Of a stretch of 64,000 bases of DNA, positions 28,105 through 37,824 are shown piece after piece (the first letter of the stretch is position 1; every line of letters starts with the position of its first letter). The notes under the pieces are model-generated. The model was not told the origin of the DNA. It worked only from the letters and a program-made list of their open reading frames with translations, and ran no database searches. The DNA comes from Pseudomonadota bacterium. Lineage in GTDB: Bacteria; Pseudomonadota; Gammaproteobacteria; Steroidobacterales; Steroidobacteraceae. The stretch spans positions 161,061 to 225,060 of the forward strand of contig JAJYUA010000002.1 of NCBI GenBank assembly GCA_021792755.1, written 5' to 3'. Position numbers and translations under genes: made by a program.

Positions 28105-29782
28105 TGCGTGCCGCGGAGCGACCGATGGAGCGCAGCGGCGCATTTCGCAGCCGCCCGGGGGTGGAAACGAGCGTGAATGAACGTCCATCGGCGGTGCGCG
28201 GCCCGAGGGGTGCCGGCCGAAGATCCGAGGTCGATCCGGCCGCACCGGCGGCCTCGGCGGCGACGGCGGCCACCGGGCAGGGGGCCGCCTCATCGAGGGA
28301 GACGGAGCCGCTGCGGGCGACCCCGTTGAGCAGCTTGATGGGGTCGGTCCAGATCCGATTCTCCCGCGCGCAGCGCATGCCGTAAGCGAACAGGGCCTTC
28401 ATCCTGGCCGGGTTCAGGTTGCCCATGAGGCCATTGAGGCGATAGCTCTGCGCGATCGCAGTGACCCTCAGTCTCACCCCTTGTCGCGATGCAAACGAAT
28501 ACGCCAGCTCCACGCGCACTTGGGAATCGCTGGCGAGCTCCGTAGCGACACTGCGCATGAGGATGACGGTGGTGTGATTGCGTGTGCTGATCGGGTGCGG
28601 ACGCAGGTGGCCATTGATGACGAGATAGACATTCGCGCCGCGCAGCGGGGTGATCTGCTGGGGAAGGATCGAGGCGATCCCGGGAGCGAACAGGAACGCC
28701 GAGCTTGCCGAGCCATCGACGTTCATCTCGTCGAAGATCTTGTGGTCGGCTTGCACGGGGATCAGCACCGGAGGGAAAACGCCGGGAATGCTCGCCGAGG
28801 CGATGAGCACCTGGCGAAAGAGCCGCAATGAGGTCCGCCCCCCCTTCGAGGCGATCGCACCCATGTTCCACACGAGGACATTGCCGCTATCGAGGTCGGT
28901 GGTGGCGACGAGCAGCAGGCGCCCGCTCTTTGCCCGCGCGGCCACGGCGCGCAGCAGGTCCGGCGTGACGTATCCGTCCACGAGCGCCCTGAGCGGTTCG
29001 CCTCGAAACACACTCCAGCCAAAGAGCGCACCGAGCCAGCCGAAGAGCCTGCGCTCGAGCAGCGGCGGCACATTCGCCCCGTCAAAGGCGAGGGACAGTT
29101 CGGGATTCCAGTGCGGCCCGAGAAACGCGAAGGGGGCGATGAGCGCCCCGACGCTCACTCCGGTGACGATCTGGAAGCGAGGACGGGTGCCGAGCCGGCT
29201 CCACCCCGCGAGCACTCCGGCGCCGAATGCTCCCGCGCCGCCTCCGCCTGACAGCACGAGGATGTCGAGGGGCTTGGCCTGAGCCGAGTGCGCGATCCCG
29301 GCGAGCTGCGAGGCGGTCCAGTTGCGCGATTCGCGCTCCGTCATCTCGCCGACCCATTGGATGGTTGGCGGAAATCCGGGCGGATGAGCGTCCGAGTACT
29401 GCGGCGGGGGCGCGGGCCGGCGGCTGAGCGCCGCGCAGGCGGCCATCAGCGGGCCGCAGCAAAGGCACACGCACAGCATCTTCAGCCCCGACACCGCGCG
29501 GCGCTGCGCCGGACGGATTGCGCTTGGCCGCTCAACGCTCACGGAGCGATTTGAAACCACGATCGCCATGCGGAAATCTGACTCCCGGGCCAGACCTCGA
29601 CAATCCGTACAAGTCCTCACGGGTGTCAGGCGGGCGGGGCTGCGCGGGCCCGCTGCGAGGCGCACCCGAAGGAGCCTCGAGCGCGCGGGGTGGGAGGGAC
29701 TGAGATCCCTTGCCACGGGCCGCATCGGGGGGCGGTCGCGCCGAGGCGGTTCTGTCAGCTGCAGCGACCGTGACAGGCGTCG

Positions 29783-29818
29783 CGGACGGCGGCGGCACCG
29801 CGGTGCCGCCGCCGTCCG
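29783..29818 (-). terminator. 36-bp perfect palindrome after the radical SAM gene
   Basis: The arms GGACGGCGGCGGCACCG (29784-29800) and CGGTGCCGCCGCCGTCC (29801-29817), plus one flanking pair, form a loopless perfect dyad. It begins 6 bases after the stop of the radical SAM gene, reading on the minus strand. It has no T-tract, so it may act as an mRNA 3'-end stabiliser or Rho-linked terminator rather than a classic intrinsic terminator. Confidence 0.5.
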
Positions 29819-29823
29819 GCTTC

Positions 29824-31386
29824 TCAACCGGTTCCTGACTGCGGCGCCGTCCGAGGCGAATAAAATGAGGCGTTCTGACTACCCGCCACGGCTTCGCGCG
29901 CGTAGCTGATCAGATGGTGCGCGACGAGTCCGACGTGAATCACGTCCTCGATCCGTCCCTGCTTCAGCAGCGGCCAGGCCATGCGCCAGAACGTTGCGCG
30001 GTAGTCCGAGGCGATGCCGACCTCGAGCAGGAGGCGGGTCATGATCGACAGGCCGCGGCGTATGTTGGCCCAGGAGGCACGGGCCGGGCTCGCCGGCAGC
30101 GCGATGCGGTTCGGATAGGTGTGCGCAAGATTCCATGCGAAGCGCTCGTACACCGCCTCGGGACTGTAGGCCTCGGCAATGAGGCGCCTCCAGGCCGAGA
30201 CCACCGTCTCGTACGGCCTGCGGAAGCGGACGTTCGACTCGAGGCGCGGGTCCTCGACGATGCGGCCCTCCGCAGCGAGGCGCTTGTACAGCGCCGTGCG
30301 CGGCAGAGCCTGCAGCAGGTTCGGGGTCAGCATCGGGATGTGGCTGCGGCGGATGAACTCGGCGATGCGAGCGGGCGTCTCGGGCGTGTCGGTATCGAGG
30401 CCGAGGATGATGCCGGAGACCACCTCGAGTCCGTAGGAATTCAGTGTCTCGATCGCCCCGAGGATGGGAAACGAGGCGTTGTGACGCTTGCCCATCGCCT
30501 CGAGCGCCCCGAGCTCCGGGGTCTCGATCCCGCAAAAGACGGTGGTGAAGAACGCCTCGCGCATCATGGCGAGGAGGTCCGGATATTTGGCGATGTTGAG
30601 GGTGGCCTCGCAGGCGAGCTCGAGCGGATAGCCGTTGCGCTGCTGCCAGACGATGAGCTCGCGCAGCAGCTCGCGGGCGGCCTTGCGGTTGCCGATGAAG
30701 TTGTCATCGACGAAATAGACCGCACCGAAGAGTCCGGCGGCGAGCTGGGCGTCGAGCTCGCGCGTCACCTGCGCCGGCGTCTTCAGGCGCGGCACCCGCC
30801 CGTAGAGGGCGGGGATGTCGCAGAACTCGCACTGGTACGGGCAGCCGCTCGAGAACTGCACGCTGCCGATGAAGTACTTCCCGAGATGCGCCAGGGTGTA
30901 GGCGGGAACGGGAAACTCCCTCAGGGCGGTGGGCTCGGTCGTGGTCAGACGCACCTGGCGCGTGGGTCTCTCGGGGCTCGCCTCGAGCACTCGGAACAGC
31001 TGCTCGGTGGCGTTGCCGAGCTCGCCGATGTGCAGGTAGTCGAAGTCCGGGTACTGCTGCGGGGAGCTGGAGACCGAAGGGCCGCCGAGCACCGTGGTCT
31101 TGCCGAGCCGGTGCGCCCTGCGGTTGATATCCTCGATGGCGGCGCGCTGAACGTGCATGCCGCTCACGAATACCGCCTCGGCCCAGGCGAAGTCCGCTTC
31201 CCTCGCCGCGGCGACATTCTCATCGAGGAAGCGCACTTCCCAATCGCCCGGCACCGCGGCGGCGATCACCAGGATGCCCTGGGGCGGCATGAAGGCCCGG
31301 GTGTTGCCGCGCAAGGAATAGGCGTGCTCGAACGTGCCGAAGGAGGGTGCGTAGCGTGGAAAGATGCAAAGGATCCGGCGTTTCAC
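29824..31386 (-). CDS. B12-binding radical SAM protein, HpnP-like (DUF4070)
   Basis: This 520-residue protein has an N-terminal cobalamin-binding domain (about 1-140, with MPPQGILVIAAAVPGDWEVRF and VLGGPSVSSSPQQYPDFD). A radical SAM core (about 165-380) carries the cluster motif CPYQCEFCDIP, in which three Cys bind the [4Fe-4S] cluster. A C-terminal domain follows (SNVRFRRPYETVVSAWRRLI). This layout and many blocks fit the group that includes HpnP, the hopanoid C-2 methylase. No hopanoid genes are in the window, so methylation of hopanoids is only one possibility. Its start lies at the edge of a 477-bp gap. Confidence 0.8.
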   Translation of the reverse strand: MKRRILCIFPRYAPSFGTFEHAYSLRGNTRAFMPPQGILVIAAAVPGDWEVRFLDENVAAAREADFAWAEAVFVSGMHVQRAAIEDINRRAHRLGKTTVLGGPSVSSSPQQYPDFDYLHIGELGNATEQLFRVLEASPERPTRQVRLTTTEPTALREFPVPAYTLAHLGKYFIGSVQFSSGCPYQCEFCDIPALYGRVPRLKTPAQVTRELDAQLAAGLFGAVYFVDDNFIGNRKAARELLRELIVWQQRNGYPLELACEATLNIAKYPDLLAMMREAFFTTVFCGIETPELGALEAMGKRHNASFPILGAIETLNSYGLEVVSGIILGLDTDTPETPARIAEFIRRSHIPMLTPNLLQALPRTALYKRLAAEGRIVEDPRLESNVRFRRPYETVVSAWRRLIAEAYSPEAVYERFAWNLAHTYPNRIALPASPARASWANIRRGLSIMTRLLLEVGIASDYRATFWRMAWPLLKQGRIEDVIHVGLVAHHLISYAREAVAGSQNASFYSPRTAPQSGTG

Positions 31387-31863
31387 GGCTCTGCTTCCTC
31401 AACCCTCTGCCTGCCGGTTGCGCGCAATGGCTCGCGCGCCGTCTCATCCGACAGGCGCCCGCGGGCGTGACGACATACCATTGCGCTTGAGTGTAGCGTC
31501 ACCTTGCGCGGCGTCAATTTGGTTTTCCGCGGCGGCGTCGCGCCGCCGTGCAGTGCGCCGAGGGAAGTCCGGGTCGGGGCTCGGGAACACCGGCCATCGC
31601 TTGCCCGTCGCGCCTCTGCGACGGCGCGCGGCGCTCGACCGCCATGGAGTCGACGTCGAATGGCTTGCGCAGATCGCTCTCGGGCTCGATGTCCGGGGCC
31701 CTGCTCCTCGGCAGGGCAACCCGCTTCGTTCGAAGTTCGTTCCGATCCAGGGTGGCGGCTCCCTCGGTCAAAGGGTCTCAGGCCGGGCGAGCAGGCCGGC
31801 GTTCGCGCGCAGCAAGCGCGCCGACCCTGAGCGTTGCGAGGCCGGCGCCCGCAGGAATGCCGC
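31387..31863. other. Intergenic stretch, no recognised gene
   Basis: This lies between two minus-strand genes, the efflux lipoprotein and the radical SAM gene. An open minus-strand frame (31514-31771, 85 codons) shows no family match and no clear ribosome binding site. The stretch should include the radical SAM promoter. Confidence 0.4.
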
Positions 31864-33345
31864 TCATCGGCGCGTCCGCGCCGCGTCCGTGCGGTGCCAC
31901 CATCCTCCGCCGAGTGCCTGGAACAACGCGGCGGTGTCGGAGAATCGCGCAGCCTGTGCCTGCACCAGGGCGAGACGGGCCTGCTGGTAGGTCTGCTCGG
32001 CGTTGAGCAGCGACAGATAGCTGATTGCACCCGTCTCGTACTGACGCCGCGAGGCGGCCAGGCTGGCGCCGGCGGCCCGTTCCGCGGCCGACTGCGCGGC
32101 GAGCCCTTCGGCGTCGAACTCGAGCGCACGCAGCGCGTCCGCGACGTTTTCAAACGCGCTGATCACGGTCTGCCGGTACTCGGCCGCGGAGACCTGAAAT
32201 GCCGCGATCGCCGCTTTGCGCCTGTAATAGAGCGTTCCGCCTTCAAAGAGCGGCTGGGTGAGGCTTGCCGCGATGCTCCACACTCCGGTCTTCGAGGTGA
32301 ACAGCCGGCCGAGACTGTCGCTGCCGAGACTCGCGCTCAAGGAAATCTGCGGCAGCATATTGGCGGTGGCCACACCGATCTGTGCGCTCGCCGCGTGCAA
32401 CTGCGCCTCGGCGGCGCGAATGTCGGGCCGCTGCTCGATGAGCCGGGAGGGCAGGCTCACCGGCAGCCGCCGGGGCAGCCGCAGAGAAGAGAGCGCGAAG
32501 CGCTCGGAGAGCCGCTCGCTCGGCAGCCGCCCGAGGTAGGCTCGCAGCTGAGCGCGTGTCAGCGCAAGTTGCTTCTGCAGAGGCACGATCTGCGCGCGCG
32601 TCTGCGCCAATGCGGCGGCCTGGGCCAGAACCGCGGTGTCGGCGGCGGCTCCGATCGCGAATTGGCGCTTGAGCCCGGCGAGCACCCGCGACTCGATGCG
32701 TATGATCTCGCGCGTGGCGGAGATCTGGCCTCGAAGCGAGGCCTCCTGTACCGCGGCGGCGACGACGCTCGAGGTCAGCGTCAGGTAGCTCGCCTCCAGC
32801 TCGAAGCGCTGATACCCGGCCTGCGCGGCGAGCGATTCGACCTGCCGGCGGCTGCCGCCCCAGGGATCGAGCAGATACGAAACGCTCAAGGATGCGCTTT
32901 TGAGCGTCAGAACATGACTCACGTCCGATTGCCCGAACTCGTTGCCCGAGAGCCGTTCTCGCGTGGCGGAGGCTGCGGCGTTCACGGCAGGATACCAGGC
33001 GCCTTCGCCCGCAAGAAGCTCAGCCTGCGCCTCGCGCAGGGACGCTTGCGCCGCCTGCAAGCTGGGATTCGCCCGCAATGCGGCCGTGACGATCGCATCG
33101 AGCGGCGGCGAATGAAACAGCATCCACCATTGTCCGGGAAGGTGCATCCCCTGCACGAGGCGCTGGGCCTGTCCGTGCGCGACCGGCGCACTGGCGGTGC
33201 GCGCGGGTAGGGGCTTCACGGTGTAGCCGGTGACCGGCGGGGGCCGGGGGCGCCGGAAGCCTGGCCCGACGGCGCATCCTGTGAGCAGAAGCATCACCGC
33301 GATCGCGGTGGCACCCTCGCCACCCTGACGCACCTTGAGTATCAT
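31864..33345 (-). CDS. RND efflux outer-membrane lipoprotein, NodT/OprM family
   Basis: This 493-residue lipoprotein (signal LLLTGCAVGPGFRRP) is the outer-membrane channel of the second RND pump. Two OEP repeats are visible. Typical NodT blocks are QWWMLFHSPPLDAIVTAALRANP, SYLLDPWGGSRR, RPDIRAAEAQLHAASAQIGVA and TQPLFEGGTL. The ATG at 33345 overlaps the adaptor's stop by 4 bp (ATGA), so it is the last gene of a permease-adaptor-channel order read on the minus strand. Confidence 0.9.
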   Translation of the reverse strand: MILKVRQGGEGATAIAVMLLLTGCAVGPGFRRPRPPPVTGYTVKPLPARTASAPVAHGQAQRLVQGMHLPGQWWMLFHSPPLDAIVTAALRANPSLQAAQASLREAQAELLAGEGAWYPAVNAAASATRERLSGNEFGQSDVSHVLTLKSASLSVSYLLDPWGGSRRQVESLAAQAGYQRFELEASYLTLTSSVVAAAVQEASLRGQISATREIIRIESRVLAGLKRQFAIGAAADTAVLAQAAALAQTRAQIVPLQKQLALTRAQLRAYLGRLPSERLSERFALSSLRLPRRLPVSLPSRLIEQRPDIRAAEAQLHAASAQIGVATANMLPQISLSASLGSDSLGRLFTSKTGVWSIAASLTQPLFEGGTLYYRRKAAIAAFQVSAAEYRQTVISAFENVADALRALEFDAEGLAAQSAAERAAGASLAASRRQYETGAISYLSLLNAEQTYQQARLALVQAQAARFSDTAALFQALGGGWWHRTDAARTRR

Positions 33346-34589
33346 CGGCGCGGTCCATTCACGGCCGCCGGCCCTCGACGGGGCTGCAAATCCGGTCGCA
33401 CGGGCCGGTGCGGCTTGCTCGCAGCGCGTCCGGGCGTGCCTGCCGCCGCCGGGGTCTGCCGGAGGGGGTGCACCCGCATGCCCGAGCCGAGCCTGAGAAG
33501 ACTTCCGGTCGCAACCCACTCCCCCGGGGCGAGCCCGCTTTCGACACTCACCAACGGGCCGTAATCGGCGCCCAGCGTGACGAATCGCTGCCTGACGAGG
33601 CTGTCGGGGCCGACGACATAGACATACTGGCCAAGCTGGCTCGAGCTGACGGCGATCTGGGGAATGAGCAGCGCATTCGCCCGGGCCGCGATGGTCAAGC
33701 GGACGCGGATGAATTGTCCCGGCAGCAGGCTATGGCGGGGATTGGCGATGGTCGCCCGCATCGTGATCGTGCCCGTGCCGCTGTTCACGGTGTTGTCGAT
33801 GAAGGTCACCGTGCCGGAATATTCGGCTGTCGTGGAGTTGCCGATCAGCACCCGCGCCGGAAGCGGGCCTCGGCGCAGCGCGGTCTCGATCCGGGGCAAA
33901 TCGGTGTCCGGAGGGTTGAACGTGGCATAGATCGGATCGAGCTGCACGAGCGTGTTGAGCTGTGTGCCGGCGACCGTGATGAGCGCTCCCTCATGGACCT
34001 GGGTCAGGCTCAGGCGCCCGGAAAACGGCGCGCGGATAGAGGTGTAGCCGAGATTCAGTTGGGCGGTCTCGATGGCCGCCCGATCGGCCGCCACCGACGC
34101 CGCATCCTGCGCGGCGGTGCTGGCCGCGAGCTGCAACGTGTCGAGCGACACGTCCCCGGTCTTGATGAGGCGGCTATCGCGGGCGTGATTGGCCGCAGCG
34201 TATCGGTACGCGGCCGCATCGCGCTCTAGCTGCGCCCGGGCCTGAGCGAGTGCCGCCCGGTAGGCGCGCGGATCGATCTGGTAGAGGAGCCGGCCCTTGC
34301 GCACATCCTCGCCGTCGCGCACCGCATAGCGCTCGAGGTAGCCTGTCACCTGCGCCTCCAGGGTCACACTGCGAACGGCTTGCGTGGTGCCGAGGTACTC
34401 GAGGTACACCGGCACGGTTTCCTGCACCACGGAAGCGACCGGAACCTCCATGGCCGTCCCGGGCGAAGGGAGCGGGCCTGCCGCCGCCTGCCGATCGCGC
34501 AGACTGTGCAACGCCAGCGCGGTCGCGCCGAGCGTGGCAGCCAATGCAATGACGGCAATGCTCCGGGCCGATCGCAGCTTACTCACCAT
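33342..34589 (-). CDS. RND efflux periplasmic adaptor, AcrA/MexE type
   Basis: This 415-residue membrane fusion protein has an N-terminal anchor (IAVIALAATLGATALALH). The lipoyl halves are VTLEAQVTGYLERYAVRDGEDVRKGRLLYQIDP and IRAPFSGRLSLTQVHEGALI, flanking a helical hairpin. A beta-barrel and a membrane-proximal region follow (LLPGQFIRVRL, VSVESGLAPGEWVATG). It links the inner-membrane pump to the outer channel. Its ATG overlaps the permease stop by 11 bp, showing one operon. The low-complexity C-terminal 40 residues are unusual. Confidence 0.9.
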   Translation of the reverse strand: MVSKLRSARSIAVIALAATLGATALALHSLRDRQAAAGPLPSPGTAMEVPVASVVQETVPVYLEYLGTTQAVRSVTLEAQVTGYLERYAVRDGEDVRKGRLLYQIDPRAYRAALAQARAQLERDAAAYRYAAANHARDSRLIKTGDVSLDTLQLAASTAAQDAASVAADRAAIETAQLNLGYTSIRAPFSGRLSLTQVHEGALITVAGTQLNTLVQLDPIYATFNPPDTDLPRIETALRRGPLPARVLIGNSTTAEYSGTVTFIDNTVNSGTGTITMRATIANPRHSLLPGQFIRVRLTIAARANALLIPQIAVSSSQLGQYVYVVGPDSLVRQRFVTLGADYGPLVSVESGLAPGEWVATGSLLRLGSGMRVHPLRQTPAAAGTPGRAASKPHRPVRPDLQPRRGPAAVNGPRR

Positions 34590-37500
34590 TGCGCGGGCCT
34601 CCTGTGTCCGCCGGCGCAGTGCAATCCTGCGCAGGTGCCGGCGGTTCGACACCGCGGGCGGCGCTTGCGGGCCCGCCCCGGAACCGCTCGCGTAGGCTTT
34701 CGATGACTACGTAAAAGATGGGGACGAACCCCAGGCTGAGCACCGTTGCCGCGAGCATGCCCCCGACGACGGTGGTGCCGATCGAGCGGCGGCTGGCGGC
34801 GCCGGCTCCGGATGCGAACATCAGCGGCGCGGCGCCGAGGATGAACGCGAAGGCCGTCATCAGGATCGGGCGCACGCGCAAGCGGGCGGCCTCGCACGCC
34901 GCCTCGAGGATTGCGAGTCCCGCCTCGCGTCGGCGACGCGCAAATTCGACGAGCAGGATGGCGTTCTTGGCCGCGAGGCCCACCAGCATCACGAAGCCGA
35001 TCTGCACGTACACATTCTTGTCGAAGCCCCGCAGCCACAGCAGCGACAGCGCCCCGAACAGCGCCAAGGGCACGGTGAGGATGATCATGAACGGCATCGT
35101 CCAGCTCTCATACTGCGCGGCGAGAAACAGGAACACGAACAGCAGCGACAGCGCGAACACCATGCCCTCCACCCCCGCGGCCTTCAGCTCCTGGTAGGTG
35201 ATGCCGGTCCACTCGATGCCGAAGCCGCTCGGCAGACTGCGCGCCGCGCGCTCGACGGCCGCCATCGCCTGGGCGGAGCTGTGCCCGGGGGCGGCGCTGC
35301 CGGTTATTTCGGCCGCTTCGTACATGTTGTAATGGGGCACGGTCTCCGGTCCCACCGTGGGGGAGAGCGAGCCGAGGGTGTCAAGCGGCACCATCCCGCC
35401 GGAGGCGTTGCGCGTGTAGAGCGCGGACAGCTCGCTCTTGTTTGCGCGGGCGCGCTCATCAGCCTGTAGCAACACCTGAAATGTTCGTCCGAACAGCGTT
35501 ACGTTGTTGACGTACAGCGAGCCGAGATAGATCTGCAGCGTATCGAAGACATCGCTCAGGTTGACGCCGAGCTGCTTCGCCTTGTCCCGGTCGAGATGGA
35601 AATCGAGCTCCGGGGTGTTCGTATTGAAGCTGCTGAGCAGGCTTGCGCCGTCGATCGCCGGCTGGCGGCGGGCGAGCGCCAGAAAATTGCGCGTGGCGTC
35701 GGCGAGGGCGCCGCTGCCGGTGCCGGCGCGGTCCTCGAGCTCGAGATCGAAGCCGCCAAAGGTGCCGATTCCGCGGATGGCCGGCGGCAGCAGCGCTAAC
35801 ACGTTGGCCTGGGTGATGCGCGCGAGCTTCGGCCGCAGGGAGGCGATGATGTTCGCCGCACTCAGCCTGCCGCCACGCTCATCCCAGGGCTTGAGCATGA
35901 CGAACATCGCGCCGCTGTAGGAGTTCGTCGAGCGAGTCACGAAATCGAAGCCGCTGATTGAAATCACGGATCTGACCCCGGGGGCCGCCTCGACGATCCT
36001 GCGCTCCGCTGCCATCACGGCGTCCGTGCGCTCGAGCGAGGCGCCGCTCGGCAGGGAGGTGATCACATAGAAATATCCGTTGTCCTCGTTCGGCAGGAAT
36101 GCCCCCGGCACGGTGCGAAACAGCAGATAGGTTGCCGCGAGCCCAACGGCGAACACGGCGAGCGCGACCCACCGGTGCCTCACCAGCCCGGGCACCGCCT
36201 CGGCGTAAGCGCCTCTCGTTCGATCGAAGCCGAGATTGAATCGACGAAACAAAAAGAAGCGGGGCGCAGGCTCGCGCTTGAGCAGCACCGCGCACAGCGC
36301 CGGGCTGAGCGTGAGCGAGTTGAAGGCCGAGAACGCCACGGATACCGCGATGGTGACGGCGAACTGGTTGTAGAGCCGGCCGGTGATGCCCGGGACGAAG
36401 GCGATGGGAACGAAGACGGCGGCCAATACCGCGGAAGTCGCGATGATGGGACCTGTCACCTCGCTCATGGCCTTCTTGGCGGCCGCCCTGGGAGCGAGCC
36501 CGCTTTCGAGCTGGCGTTGTACGTTTTCGACGACGACGATCGCATCGTCCACCACCAGTCCGATGGCGAGCAGCATTCCGAGCATGCTGAGCGTATTGAT
36601 CGAGAAGCCGATGACGTACATCACCGCGAAGGTCGCGACGAGCGAGACCGGGATGGCGACCGCCGGTATGATGGTGGCCCGCCAGCTCTGCAGAAAGAGG
36701 TACACGACAGCTATCACGAGCGCGAGCGCGATGAACAGCGTGATCAACACCTCGCTCAGGGATGCGGCCACGAAGGTCGTGGTGTCATAGCTCACGCTCC
36801 AGCTAAGACCGGGCGGAAAGCGCCCTGCGAGCTGAGCCATTGCGCTGCGCACCTCGCGGTCCACGGCCAGCGCATTGGCGCTCGGGGACTGGAATACGGC
36901 GAGCATCACCGCGGGCTGCTGATCGAGGAAGGCGCTCTCGGAATACTGCATCGAGCCGAGATCGGTACGGGCCACATCGCGCAGGTACACGGTGCCGCTG
37001 GTCGCGGTTGCCGCCCGCAGCACGATGTTGCCGAATTGCCGGGCGTCGAGCAGCTGGCCGCGCGTGTTCACCTGATAATCGAAAGCGGTGCCCGCCGGAG
37101 CGGGGGCCTCGCCGAACTTGCCGGCGGCGACCTGCTGGTTCTGCTCGAGAATCGCATTTTTCACGTCTGTGGCGGTCAGGCCGAACCTGGCGAGCTTGTA
37201 GGGATTGAGCCAGACGCGGATCGCGTAGCGCCGCTCTCCGAAGATCATGACGTTGCTGACGCCCGCCAGGCGCTTGAGCACATCGACGATCTGCAGGTAG
37301 GCATAGTTGCTGATCGTCGGCAGACTCAAGGCGCCGTGCGGAGAGAACAGATTCACGATCATGGTGAAGTTCGGATTGACCTTCTGCACCGTGATTCCGC
37401 TCTGATTCACGACAGGCGGCAGCTGTCCGGTCGCCGCGGTAATACGGTTCTCCGTATCGACGGCCCCGATGTCGACCGGGTAGCCGACGTTGAAGGTGAC

Positions 37501-37773
37501 CGTGATCGTCGAGCTTCCATCGTTGGCGCTCACCGAGGAGCTGTAGATCATCCCCTCGACGCCGTTGATTTGCTCTTCGAGCGGGGTCGTGACCGTGTCG
37601 GCGACGACCTGGGCGCTCGCGCCCGGGTAGCTCGAGGTCACCTGCACCTGGGGAGGCACGACGTCGGGGAACTGCTCGACCGGCAGCAGCCGATAGGCGA
37701 TGAGCCCAGCGAGTACCATCAGGATCGCGATGGAGGTGGCGAAGATGGGCCGATCGATGAAGAAGTCGACCAT
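34579..37773 (-). CDS. RND multidrug efflux permease, HAE-1 family (AcrB/MexF-like)
   Basis: This 1064-residue proton-driven pump begins with MVDFFIDRPIFATSIAILMVL, the hallmark of HAE-1 RND permeases, then LLPVEQFPDVVPPQVQVTSSYPGAS. TM4 carries LAIGLVVDDAIVVVENVQRQLE with the two relay aspartates. It should export organic compounds such as drugs, dyes or solvents as a trimer. It is the first gene of a three-gene operon with its own adaptor and channel. No regulator gene lies next to it, so control is not visible. Confidence 0.93.
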   Translation of the reverse strand: MVDFFIDRPIFATSIAILMVLAGLIAYRLLPVEQFPDVVPPQVQVTSSYPGASAQVVADTVTTPLEEQINGVEGMIYSSSVSANDGSSTITVTFNVGYPVDIGAVDTENRITAATGQLPPVVNQSGITVQKVNPNFTMIVNLFSPHGALSLPTISNYAYLQIVDVLKRLAGVSNVMIFGERRYAIRVWLNPYKLARFGLTATDVKNAILEQNQQVAAGKFGEAPAPAGTAFDYQVNTRGQLLDARQFGNIVLRAATATSGTVYLRDVARTDLGSMQYSESAFLDQQPAVMLAVFQSPSANALAVDREVRSAMAQLAGRFPPGLSWSVSYDTTTFVAASLSEVLITLFIALALVIAVVYLFLQSWRATIIPAVAIPVSLVATFAVMYVIGFSINTLSMLGMLLAIGLVVDDAIVVVENVQRQLESGLAPRAAAKKAMSEVTGPIIATSAVLAAVFVPIAFVPGITGRLYNQFAVTIAVSVAFSAFNSLTLSPALCAVLLKREPAPRFFLFRRFNLGFDRTRGAYAEAVPGLVRHRWVALAVFAVGLAATYLLFRTVPGAFLPNEDNGYFYVITSLPSGASLERTDAVMAAERRIVEAAPGVRSVISISGFDFVTRSTNSYSGAMFVMLKPWDERGGRLSAANIIASLRPKLARITQANVLALLPPAIRGIGTFGGFDLELEDRAGTGSGALADATRNFLALARRQPAIDGASLLSSFNTNTPELDFHLDRDKAKQLGVNLSDVFDTLQIYLGSLYVNNVTLFGRTFQVLLQADERARANKSELSALYTRNASGGMVPLDTLGSLSPTVGPETVPHYNMYEAAEITGSAAPGHSSAQAMAAVERAARSLPSGFGIEWTGITYQELKAAGVEGMVFALSLLFVFLFLAAQYESWTMPFMIILTVPLALFGALSLLWLRGFDKNVYVQIGFVMLVGLAAKNAILLVEFARRRREAGLAILEAACEAARLRVRPILMTAFAFILGAAPLMFASGAGAASRRSIGTTVVGGMLAATVLSLGFVPIFYVVIESLRERFRGGPASAARGVEPPAPAQDCTAPADTGGPRNGE

Positions 37774-37824
37774 GGATGCTTACCTAGGCGGGCGTTTCTT
37801 GAGCGAAGGGCAGCCCGCCTGCGG

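Noticed and set aside
31514..31771. 85-codon minus-strand frame between the efflux and radical SAM genes
   Set aside because: No ribosome binding site, domain or family pattern; composition is like neighbouring noncoding frames.
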